From contig DATLJS010000024.1 in assembly GCA_035538795.1 (NCBI GenBank), positions 62,001-126,000 of the forward strand: 64,000 bases of DNA, read 5' to 3'. A program made the position numbers and the translations under genes. The DNA is from JAJZGK01 sp035538795 (GTDB taxonomy: Bacteria > Pseudomonadota > Alphaproteobacteria > Rhodospirillales > Magnetospirillaceae). Shown here piece by piece: positions 52,163-59,770 of this stretch; position 1 is the stretch's first letter; each line of letters begins with the position of its first letter. Under the pieces are notes generated by a model, which saw only the letters and a list, made by a program, of their open reading frames with translations, ran no database searches and was not told the origin of the DNA.

Positions 52163-52163
52163 T

Positions 52164-53198
52164 ATGACTGTGGCCGGGCGATGGGCGGTTCTGCTGCTGT
52201 TGTCGGCGGCTTTGGCTGTGGCGCTGGAAAGCGCCAGGATGCCGGCGGCCCTGTTCCTGGGGCCGATGCTGGCGGCGATCGCCTTTTCCGCCGCCGGCGG
52301 CCGCGTCCGCATTCCGCCTTTGCCGTTTTACGGCGCCCAGGCCGTGCTGGGCTGTCTGATCGGGCGGACGATTCCCGCCAGTATTCTTGGCGAATTGCTG
52401 CGGCAGTGGCCTTTGTTCCTGCTGGGGGTGTTCTCGGTGATCGCCGCCGCCGGCCTGTTGGGCTGGCTGTTGACCCGTTGGCGGATTTTGCCGGGCACCA
52501 GCGCTGTCTGGGGCATTTCCCCGGGGGCGGCCACGGCCATGGTGCTGATGGCCGACGCCTATGGTGCCGATGCCCGGCTGGTGGCGGTGATGCAATATCT
52601 GCGGGTCATCTGCGCCGTGGCCGTGGCCTCTTTGGTGGCGCGGCTGTGGGTGGCCGGGCCGGTGGCGGAGAAACCGGCCATGGTATGGTTTCCCGCTTTC
52701 CATCCCGAGGCTTTCGCCGCGACCTTGGCGGTGGCCGCAGGCGGAGCCCTGCTGGCGCGACGACTGCGCATTCCCGCCGGCCCTCTGCTGCTGCCGCTGG
52801 TGGCCGGAGCGGTGTTGCAGAACGCCGGGCTGATGCGTATCGAACTGCCGCCCCTTCTGCTTGCGGTCTGTTACGCCCTGGTGGCCTGGACTATCGGGCT
52901 GCGCTTCGATCGCGGCATTCTCACCCATGCCTTGCGGGCGCTGCCGCGCATTCTGGCGTCGATTCTGGCCTTGATCCTGGTGTGCGGATTGTTTGCCGCC
53001 GTACTGGTGGAATGGGCGGGCGTCGATCCCCTGACGGCCTATCTGGCCACCAGCCCCGGCGGGGCCGACACCGTGGCGATCATCGCCGCCTCCACCAAGG
53101 TCGACGTGCCCTTCGTCATGGCCATGCAGACCGCCCGGCTGGTGCTGGTGCTTCTCGTATCGCCCCGTATCGCCCGCTTTATCGCCGAGCGCCTGTAG
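52164..53198 (+). CDS. AbrB-family membrane protein
   Basis: A 344-aa inner-membrane protein with about ten helices in two repeated AbrB duplication domains. Each repeat has the Pro/Gly-rich pattern: ISPGAATAMVLMADAYGADARLVAVMQYLRV and later SPGGADTVAIIAASTKVDVPFVMAMQTARL. The family is sometimes annotated as ammonia-monooxygenase-associated, without firm evidence. It is in an operon with the isochorismatase-like enzyme, which suggests transport of that enzyme's substrate or product. Confidence 0.88.
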   Translation: MTVAGRWAVLLLLSAALAVALESARMPAALFLGPMLAAIAFSAAGGRVRIPPLPFYGAQAVLGCLIGRTIPASILGELLRQWPLFLLGVFSVIAAAGLLGWLLTRWRILPGTSAVWGISPGAATAMVLMADAYGADARLVAVMQYLRVICAVAVASLVARLWVAGPVAEKPAMVWFPAFHPEAFAATLAVAAGGALLARRLRIPAGPLLLPLVAGAVLQNAGLMRIELPPLLLAVCYALVAWTIGLRFDRGILTHALRALPRILASILALILVCGLFAAVLVEWAGVDPLTAYLATSPGGADTVAIIAASTKVDVPFVMAMQTARLVLVLLVSPRIARFIAERL

Positions 53199-53579
53199 GA
53201 TCTGGAAAATTCTGTGTGGGGGGGGGGGGCTTGCTGTGGCGGCATCGCCAGCAGCACGAATTCGCTATATCCAGGCTGCAGTTTTACGTAAACGCAGAGT
53301 GTTCTGGATATTGCCGACCACACTTCCAGTCCGGCCAGCAAGCCATCGCATTGAAAAATGAACACCCCGCACTCATGCCTTTCCGATGTCCATCGGGCGT
53401 TCCGCCGCAATCTCATCGACTGATTTGCGGTGCGTAAGAAAGACGGTAGAGTTTACGAATGGGATATCAGCGAAGACAAGCCCGGTAATCCGCTGTGCGC
53501 GCTGCCACACCACCGCCATACTGGCGCAGCCGACAGGATTCGACCTTATGGCCTCTGCCGATGGAGGGACGCGCACCTT
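53199..53579. other. Non-coding or degraded stretch with a 12-G run
   Basis: No convincing gene. It begins with twelve consecutive G (53218-53229) shortly after the AbrB stop. Short open frames on both strands (for example minus 53373-53576 and plus 53430-53660) have no recognised relatives or ribosome sites. It leads into the left copy of the tRNA-linked duplication. Confidence 0.4.
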
Positions 53580-53691
<112 letters not shown>

Positions 53692-53976
53692 TGGCCGGAT
53701 AACCACCCCTCCCAAGACACCGATCCTTGCCGTCCGCGATGTTCCGCTGCACCGCTGTCGCGGCTTGCTGTGCCTTCGTTGCGGCAGGCGCAAACCAGCC
53801 ACATCCGCTGACACCCGACGACGGGCCAACCCAGCCTCAGCCCACGGGCACGAACGCTGGGGATGGCGTCAGCACGAGATGGGAGACAAAGTCAGTGACG
53901 CTACGATCTTTAGTCGCTATGGTAGCAGATTCGCAGACGATTGCTGGTGCACACATTCGCGCCGAGGGGGCGAGAC

Positions 53977-54255
53977 GTGATCGTAAGTCGCCGAATAACT
54001 GAGGCGTGCGAAATTTTCATCTTCGGTTTCTGGCTCATAGCCACCACCCAGGTGATGCCAAGTCTGGCCATTGCTGCAGATAGTCGCCACCTCTCCAAAT
54101 GGTCAGGCTATGTCGCGTGTGTTTATTTCGCTGCCTCCCTCTTCTTCACAATCAAGGCATTTCGCATCGGAAACAAGGCTAAGATCCATTGCGTTGTAAT
54201 TATGCTAGTCGGCGGAATAACCTCTTCTGGCATTATTAAATTTATTACGGGATGA
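53977..54255 (+). CDS. Small three-helix membrane protein, unknown
   Basis: A 92-aa protein with three hydrophobic segments: IFIFGFWLIATTQVMPSLAIA, GYVACVYFAASLFFTIKAF and CVVIMLVGGITSSGIIKFI. GTG at 53977 has a very good GAGGGG ribosome site. Codon use is AT-richer than the chromosome, indicating transfer. It lies between the two tRNA-linked repeats, so it is probably cargo of an older, decaying element. No family recognised. Confidence 0.55.
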   Translation: MIVSRRITEACEIFIFGFWLIATTQVMPSLAIAADSRHLSKWSGYVACVYFAASLFFTIKAFRIGNKAKIHCVVIMLVGGITSSGIIKFITG

Positions 54256-54465
54256 CCCGCATCGGGGCTGCTCAACTGATACGGAACTTCATTTTGCTCC
54301 CACCGACATCAGATGATTGCGCTAACGTGTCCTTCAGTTAACCATTGCCCACAACGCATGCACTGTGCAATGTGCCGATGCCTCCCGGCACCGTCCTTGG
54401 CACCGACCCGGTGGTGTCCTTCAATCCCCCCTTGTCGAACACGACAGCATCAGGGGATGTGGCCG

Positions 54466-54597
54466 ATGGGCGACGATCAGGAAGCTCCGGGGCAAGTGGC
54501 AGGCGATGGTGCGGCGCAAGGGCATCGCCCTGCGTTCTAAGTCCTTCGACAAGAAGACCGACGCCGAGAAATGAGCGCGTGATCTGGAGGCCCAGGC
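54466..54597 (+). pseudogene. Fragment of a tyrosine integrase gene
   Basis: The translation ATIRKLRGKWQAMVRRKGI followed by ALRSKSFDKKTDAEK*ARDLEAQ matches the N-terminal arm-binding domain of XerC-like phage/island integrases, with a TGA where such proteins have Trp (EKWARDLEAQ). An extra G after the former ATG disrupts the start. Nothing of the catalytic domain remains. It is the remnant of a different, earlier integrase from the intact one at 54924. Confidence 0.78.
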
Positions 54598-54652
54598 ACA
54601 CTCCCGGCCTCCCTCCCTCCGTCCTCTACCTTCTGAAGGCAGAAGTCGTTTC

Positions 54653-54800
<148 letters not shown>

Positions 54801-54871
54801 AAATTTTCATCAATAATATCAATATGTTATGGCATTTTTCCCATAAGGGCGAAATCACGCATATTGAATTT

Positions 54872-54922
54872 GCGGGACAGAATGGGGACACTGAGACTCT
54901 AAATTGTCCCGCAGGTGTCCCC
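54872..54922. repeat. Interleaved inverted repeats before the integrase gene
   Basis: Two 8-bp pairs alternate: GCGGGACA (54872) with TGTCCCGC (54905), and GGGGACAC (54884) with GTGTCCCC (54915). The last overlaps the region just before the integrase ATG. They could be arm-type binding sites for the integrase, or a mutually exclusive/pseudoknot-like RNA structure controlling its translation. Confidence 0.65.
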
Positions 54923-54923
54923 C

Positions 54924-55922
54924 ATGGCAGCCCTTGTTCCTCGGAAAAATCGCAACGGCGAGCTCATTGGCTGGCAGGCCAAAATCAGGAAGCAGGGCTT
55001 CCCGGTCCAAAGCCGGACTTTCACCAGTAAAGCTGATGCTCGGGCCTGGGCTACGGTCATCGAAAGCGAGATGGTCCGAGGTGTCCACGTCGATCGCAGC
55101 AAGGCTGAACGAACGACCCTGCACGATGCCATCAAAGCTTACATTGAAGAGATTGCTCCCAGCCACAAAGGTGGAGAGGCTGAAATCCTCCGACTGGAAC
55201 GCTTCCTCCGTGAGGAGCCAAAGCTTTGCTCCCATGCCCTGGCGACGGTGAAGACGAAGCATTTTGAGGAATATCGAGATCGGCGGCTTGAAAGTGTTTC
55301 CCCAGGCACTGTGAAGCGGGAACTCGGCCTGCTGCATACCGTGATCGAATCAGTTCGGAAGAGCCACGGAATGATCGAAAATCCCGTCTCCGATGTCCGG
55401 CGCCCCACGGTCAAGGACGCTCGGGATGTAAGGCTCCACGGAGACGAGGCAGGATTGCTGCTTGAAGCCTGCGAGGGGGCGCGTAACAAGTGGCTGGTGC
55501 CGGCGGTCCTACTGGCCCTTGAAACGGCTATGCGACGCTCGGAGCTGCTTTCGCTGAAGTGGGATAACGTGGATACCACACATAAGACTGCTTATCTGCC
55601 CGACACCAAGACAGGGAAAGGGCGGAAAGTACCACTGTCCAGTCTGGCATTAGCTGTTCTGGAGGGTTTGGAGCAAAATGACGATGGCCGGGTGATCGGC
55701 ACGTCGGCTGAAGGGCTGAAGAGCGCATTTGAGCGGGCGAGAAGCCGCGCCAAGCTGGAGCACTTCAATTTTCACGATCTAAGGCACGAAGCAACCAGTC
55801 GCCTATTCGAACGCGGATGGGGTATTATGGAGGTTGCCGCAGTTACTGGGCATCAGGATCTGCAGATGCTGAAGCGGTATACGAATTTGAGGGCTAGTGA
55901 TTTAGCAGAAAAAATGGGGTGA
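54924..55922 (+). CDS. int: Tyrosine recombinase / integrase
   Basis: A site-specific recombinase of about 332 aa. N-terminal arm-binding region (PRKNRNGELIGWQAKIRKQG, FTSKADARAWATVIE), core-binding helices, then the catalytic domain with all expected residues: Arg in LETAMRRSELLSL, Lys in TKTGKGRKVPLS, His-x-x-Arg in FHDLRHEATSRLF, His in VTGHQDLQML and the nucleophile Tyr in KRYTNLRA. ATG at 54924 is preferred over GTG 54915. It directly follows tRNA-Arg, its presumed target, and overlaps the next gene's possible GTG start. Confidence 0.95.
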   Translation: MAALVPRKNRNGELIGWQAKIRKQGFPVQSRTFTSKADARAWATVIESEMVRGVHVDRSKAERTTLHDAIKAYIEEIAPSHKGGEAEILRLERFLREEPKLCSHALATVKTKHFEEYRDRRLESVSPGTVKRELGLLHTVIESVRKSHGMIENPVSDVRRPTVKDARDVRLHGDEAGLLLEACEGARNKWLVPAVLLALETAMRRSELLSLKWDNVDTTHKTAYLPDTKTGKGRKVPLSSLALAVLEGLEQNDDGRVIGTSAEGLKSAFERARSRAKLEHFNFHDLRHEATSRLFERGWGIMEVAAVTGHQDLQMLKRYTNLRASDLAEKMG

Positions 55923-55924
55923 AA

Positions 55925-56683
55925 ATGTCTTATGAGCCGGATCTAGCGTTGCATGATTTGCTCGAGAGCCGCCGCAGCGCAGTACTACAATATCATCGAA
56001 ATTTAAGTGACATAGAAAATCGCCTTATGCGGTCTATTTACAAGAGCGATAAACACATAGAGTGTATAATTCGCTCTTTTAATCCAAACAAAACTGAAAT
56101 TGACCTTTATCACTCTACCTGGTCCAGCAGCTTGGATTCCATTGCCGATCCGAATGCGAAGAAATCTGCCATCCGACTCATCGAAGAAATAGAAGAGGTA
56201 AATGAACAGCACGCGCACATCCAGGAAATTATAAACTTTTCAAATTCCTGGCGGGAGCAAAGGAGAATCCAACAAAGGAAAGCTCCTCGTGAGGCAATTA
56301 TTGTTTCACAGACAGTTGCAAAATATTCATTAATAGCAAATGGATCGGTTGTGGCAACATCCACAAGCGGGATTTCACAGGCGTACGCGCACGCAAAACT
56401 TGCTGAATTACTCGCCAACACATATAACAAAGGTCTAGCAGGACTAAAATTTTCATTGGCTGCGTTCGCGGCAATTACTATTTTTAAATCTATACTTAAT
56501 GCAGAGATGATGTGGAGATACAGACCAGACATGAATGGTGAAAGATATCACCAAAATGCATTATTTATAGTTTCAATATTGGCGCTATTTCTATCCGGCT
56601 TCGGGCTACTTTTATTTATGGAATCCCTGGATGACGGAGCTAAAATGCTTAACCAAATTTCATGGCAAAAGACTAGCCCCTAA
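55925..56683 (+). CDS. Unknown AT-rich membrane protein, 252 aa
   Basis: Not recognised. The N-terminal 120 residues are charged and helical (LLESRRSAVLQYHRNLSDIE, IRLIEEIEEVNEQHAHIQEI), probably coiled-coil. Two membrane helices follow near the C-terminus (GLKFSLAAFAAITIFKSIL and ALFIVSILALFLSGFGLLLF). Codon use is far AT-richer than the integrase before it. It is almost fused to int (3 bp after its stop; an alternative GTG start at 55919 overlaps), so it may be co-expressed. A soluble sensor plus two-helix layout would suit a defence or exclusion protein, but that is speculation. Confidence 0.75.
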   Translation: MSYEPDLALHDLLESRRSAVLQYHRNLSDIENRLMRSIYKSDKHIECIIRSFNPNKTEIDLYHSTWSSSLDSIADPNAKKSAIRLIEEIEEVNEQHAHIQEIINFSNSWREQRRIQQRKAPREAIIVSQTVAKYSLIANGSVVATSTSGISQAYAHAKLAELLANTYNKGLAGLKFSLAAFAAITIFKSILNAEMMWRYRPDMNGERYHQNALFIVSILALFLSGFGLLLFMESLDDGAKMLNQISWQKTSP

Positions 56684-58229
56684 TCCTCAGCCGGCGGCTC
56701 TGATAGCTACTAGCTTGGTTGGCGGAAGCATCCGCCTGCCGCTGCGTCTCTTCCTGCTGGCGTTGCCTCTCCTCGATCTGGGCCGCCAGAGCTTGGGCCT
56801 GCTGCATCACCTCATCTGCATATGCGCGATTACCATGCTGCACGTTAACAGCCGCAGTTTGATACAGCGCATCCAGATATTTGCGTTCTCGATCTGTGGC
56901 CCCTGCAGGATATTCCGGCACAGGCTCTTCCTGGGGCTCGGGCTGCGCAGCCATTGAGGCTCTCGCCTCGACCACCACACCAGACAGTTCGTTGTTAGTC
57001 ACGATCAAGCCCGCCTGCGTAGCAGCCCACGCGGCAGCCTGCTTATAGGCATCAGTGCCTGACACGCTGATGCTGTCCCACCCTTTGGCCTTGGCCATCT
57101 CCATTTGCAGCTTGAGCGCTGCAGGGTCAATTTTCTGTGCCGCGATCGTCTCGCCACTATCCCGGAGCCGTGCGCCGCTTTTCATCTGCACAACGGTTTC
57201 ATGCTCCCGCTGACGAACCCAGGCCAAGTGACTTTCCACCTCCTTAGCCACCTCGGCCTCGTACCACCGAGCCAGAAGCTTCCGCTTGTATCGCTGTTTG
57301 GCGGTTTCATCGGCCTGAGCTCGCACCTGGTCAAGGCCTTCTCGGTGCCGCTGAACCTTCTGAGCCTTCTCCTGTCGGCGGGCGATCTTAGGCGCCATAG
57401 CCTGGGCCTGCTGGCGGAGACGGCGCACCTCTTGAACATCATCCCATGCGTCGGATTTTTGCCCCCGCTTAGACATGGATCGACCACGGCCCGCCTTAGG
57501 TTCTGGAGGGCGATCCAGCGCGACGGCGGCAGCAAGATCGCCCCGAGCCACTGCCTCAGCATGCCGATCCTTAAGTGATTTGTGATCAACGCGAACGTCA
57601 GACCCTGCGGACTCAAGCCGGCGGTTCAGATTGTCGGCCCAGGCTTTGCGCAGTCGGTTCAGGCTCTCGGTCTCAGAGACAAACGCCTTGCCAGCCTTAT
57701 CCTTTTTAAAGGCCGCCTGATCGCTGAAAAGATCGGTCCAGTGCCTACCGTCGCCTTGTTTTTTTGTGAAGCCGGTAGTGGTGGAGGGATCGAGCGGACG
57801 CATGGTGATGAGCATGTGTGCATGGGGCTGATCTTCACCATCCGATGCGTCTGGGGTATGAATGGCAAAATCCACGATCATGCCTTGCGAGGCCAGATCG
57901 CGCGCCAGTTCGCGCACGGCTTCGAGATTTTCTTCGGCCGAAAGCTCGCGCGGAAGCGCTACGTCCAACTTTCGGGCCGTCTGAGCATTGCTCTTGGTCG
58001 CGGCCATTTCAGCCCGGCTCCATAGCTGCGTGCGATCATAGACCCAGGCGGCAGCTCCCGCAGGTGCGATGATCTCAGTGTGCTCGACATGAGATTTTGC
58101 GCGATAATCGTGGATTTCACCGGTGCGGGCGTCGATTAGGCGACAGCCAGCGCGGTAGGCAGCGGCGGCCACGGCGCTTTGGCCTTTGCTTCGCTGCACT
58201 ACCCCGGCGCTGAAATGATAGATCGCCAT
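56673..58229 (-). CDS. MobA/MobL-family relaxase
   Basis: A 518-aa conjugative relaxase of the MOBQ type, which nicks oriT and leads DNA transfer. The N-terminus is diagnostic: MAIYHFSAGVVQRSKGQSAV, AAAAYRAGCRLID, RTGEIHDYRAKSHVEHTEI; the metal-binding histidines are in DQPHAHMLITMRPL. The C-terminal half is long, Arg/Glu/Gln-rich and helical, without a helicase domain. ATG 58229 follows GGAG; the upstream extension runs through the repeat at 58243. It lies 14 bp from the left oriT-like repeat and convergently overlaps the unknown gene at 55925 by 11 bp. Confidence 0.94.
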   Translation of the reverse strand: MAIYHFSAGVVQRSKGQSAVAAAAYRAGCRLIDARTGEIHDYRAKSHVEHTEIIAPAGAAAWVYDRTQLWSRAEMAATKSNAQTARKLDVALPRELSAEENLEAVRELARDLASQGMIVDFAIHTPDASDGEDQPHAHMLITMRPLDPSTTTGFTKKQGDGRHWTDLFSDQAAFKKDKAGKAFVSETESLNRLRKAWADNLNRRLESAGSDVRVDHKSLKDRHAEAVARGDLAAAVALDRPPEPKAGRGRSMSKRGQKSDAWDDVQEVRRLRQQAQAMAPKIARRQEKAQKVQRHREGLDQVRAQADETAKQRYKRKLLARWYEAEVAKEVESHLAWVRQREHETVVQMKSGARLRDSGETIAAQKIDPAALKLQMEMAKAKGWDSISVSGTDAYKQAAAWAATQAGLIVTNNELSGVVVEARASMAAQPEPQEEPVPEYPAGATDRERKYLDALYQTAAVNVQHGNRAYADEVMQQAQALAAQIEERQRQQEETQRQADASANQASSYQSRRLRIRG

Positions 58230-58242
58230 GATGCTCCGTCCA

Positions 58243-58290
58243 TCAGGACCGCGCACAAACGGGAACCGTTTGTATAAGCGCGCATTCTGC
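58243..58290 (+). other. oriT-like sequence, left copy (48-bp inverted-repeat partner)
   Basis: A 48-bp stretch repeated perfectly, in inverted orientation, at 59080-59127 (52 of 53 bp if extended by one mismatch). It contains the hairpin ACAAACGG-GAA-CCGTTTGT (58255-58273) followed by ATAAGCGCGCATT. A hairpin followed by TAAG-GCGC-type sequence resembles the oriT nick region of MOBQ plasmids (RSF1010/R1162: TAAGTGCGCCCT). It is immediately upstream of the relaxase, where an oriT is expected. Confidence 0.7.
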
Positions 58291-58402
58291 AAAAGCAGAA
58301 CGAGGACAAAACCACCATATCAATGGATATTTGTCAACAACGTGCTAGTATGTGATGCATATCATAAAATATTTATGGTGTGCAAGATAGTTCATACACC
58401 AC

Positions 58403-58783
58403 ATGGATACTGCTATGACACGAAGAACCGTTGAGCAGAGAATTGCATCATCCGAGATGCAGATCGCAAAACGACGACATGAGCAGCGTCAGTTACTGAC
58501 ACGTCAGAAGATCATCGTTGGTGGCGTGGCGCTGATCAATGCCAAGAAATCGGCGCAGGAAGCCCAAAGGTTGGCCGAAATGTTGAGAGCATCCGTCACG
58601 CGGCCCGCCGATGTTCGGGCCATTGACGGGCTTTTGACCGAACTGGATCAGATGGCCGGGACCGGAACCGGAACGCCTGCCCCGCCAGCACAAGCACCTG
58701 CACCTTCCCCACCACCCGCAATTGACCCTTTAGCCGGACTGGAGCACGTCCAGCGCCGGCCCCACATCGGAATTAGGAGATAG
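58403..58783 (+). CDS. TraD-like conjugal transfer protein
   Basis: A 126-aa protein. Residues 5-90 (RTVEQRIASSEMQIAKRRHE, QRQLLTRQKIIVGGVALINA, RASVTRPADVRAIDGLLTEL) resemble the small TraD/MobD proteins encoded beside MOBQ relaxases of Ti-type and related plasmids; they assist relaxosome formation. A Pro/Ala-rich tail follows. Divergent from the relaxase, with about 110 AT-rich bp between that contain several short inverted repeats (e.g. TGGTGT...ACACCA around 58377-58402). ATG at 58415 is an alternative start. Confidence 0.75.
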   Translation: MDTAMTRRTVEQRIASSEMQIAKRRHEQRQLLTRQKIIVGGVALINAKKSAQEAQRLAEMLRASVTRPADVRAIDGLLTELDQMAGTGTGTPAPPAQAPAPSPPPAIDPLAGLEHVQRRPHIGIRR

Positions 58784-58786
58784 AGC

Positions 58787-59062
58787 ATGACGACTCAGAC
58801 TCAGATCGACCAGGATTTCGGGCCCGATTACGTGTCTCCCTACCTTCGGGCGCTTTGGGAGTTGGAAGACGCCGGCCCCCATGCACCTCTCTCTCAGCTC
58901 GAAGAAATTTATACCCGCCTGCCCCCCGGCCACTTCGACACACGGCTGCTGCGTGGCTTTCTGGACGGTCGAAAAGCCGATGCTCCTGGCGGGCCTGAAT
59001 GGGCTGCTGAGATGCATGACGGCTGCTATGCAGAAGGCTGGTGGTGGGGACGGTGCGGCTAA
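58787..59062 (+). CDS. Hypothetical protein, 91 aa
   Basis: A small acidic soluble protein (DFGPDYVSPYLRALWELEDA, LEEIYTRLPPGHFDTRLLRG) ending in a Trp/Cys-rich tail (CYAEGWWWGRCG). GGAG precedes the ATG, which lies 3 bp after the TraD-like stop, so the two form an operon. No family recognised; a relaxosome accessory or regulator is plausible from position. Confidence 0.7.
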   Translation: MTTQTQIDQDFGPDYVSPYLRALWELEDAGPHAPLSQLEEIYTRLPPGHFDTRLLRGFLDGRKADAPGGPEWAAEMHDGCYAEGWWWGRCG

Positions 59063-59079
59063 CCACATTCGCAACATTC

Positions 59080-59127
59080 GCAGAATGCGCGCTTATACAA
59101 ACGGTTCCCGTTTGTGCGCGGTCCTGA
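59080..59127 (-). other. oriT-like sequence, right copy (inverted)
   Basis: Exact reverse complement of 58243-58290. It ends the TraD-like/91-aa module, so that module is flanked by identical inverted copies 790 bp apart. The copies could be two oriT sites in opposite orientation, a regulatory site bound twice by the relaxase, or substrates for inversion of the module. Confidence 0.7.
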
Positions 59128-59135
59128 CGGACCTT

Positions 59136-59160
59136 AGGGGGAGGGCAGTGCCCTCCCCCT
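59136..59160 (+). terminator. Perfect 12-bp inverted repeat, probable terminator
   Basis: AGGGGGAGGGCA and TGCCCTCCCCCT around a single G. It follows the right oriT-like copy and would stop transcription from the TraD-like operon; CTGTTT follows rather than a clean T run. The remaining stretch to 59417 holds no gene I can support. Confidence 0.6.
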
Positions 59161-59417
59161 CTGTTTCCAGGACGCGAGCGCCGACGGTGTCACCGGCTCC
59201 GACTTCCACGCGGCCCAATCGGCACCTCCAGGCCCAGCGGCTGTGCAGGGTTTACCCAGACCCTGCGGGCCTGGACCGCGTCAGCTGTTTGAGTAAGGGA
59301 GGCGTAAAAGCGCGGCTCGATGGCCGCGCCACCATTAAAATGTCGCAAAGGTCTGGATTGACTGGGGCGCAGGCACAAGGCGTAATAACTTTATCTTAAC
59401 GCGCAAGAGGTGAAACG

Positions 59418-59702
59418 ATGACTACGGTTCAAACACGCGTCCGGAAGATTTCTGATCAAGAGGGCTTCGACATCCAAGTATACGACAAGCAGGGCAATCA
59501 AGTTAACCCAACAAATAATGGCGTATTAAATGGATGGCCGCATGAGAGGGCGACAAAAGGAAGTAAAACAGTCGGTGATTGGGCTGACAAATTTGAAAAA
59601 TCTTACCCTGGGTATTCTGCAAAAATATTAAACGCAGATGGAAAGGTGGCGCACAAAAATAATTTACTATCTACGGTTCGGGAAACATACGAAGAGGATT
59701 GA
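59418..59702 (+). CDS. Hypothetical protein, 94 aa
   Basis: A small, AT-richer gene with a good AGAGGTG ribosome site. The product begins MTTVQTRVRKISDQEGFDIQ and has a Gly/Asn-rich, beta-like middle (VYDKQGNQVNPTNNGVLNGW) and a polar C-terminus. No signal, membrane helix or family recognised. It stands alone between the transfer module and the convergent dotA-like gene. Confidence 0.65.
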   Translation: MTTVQTRVRKISDQEGFDIQVYDKQGNQVNPTNNGVLNGWPHERATKGSKTVGDWADKFEKSYPGYSAKILNADGKVAHKNNLLSTVRETYEED

Positions 59703-59770
59703 TCGTTTCACTAGCTGCACGTAATAGCCAATAGATGTGAAGGGCGGCACATTGGCCGCCCTCCTGTTGG

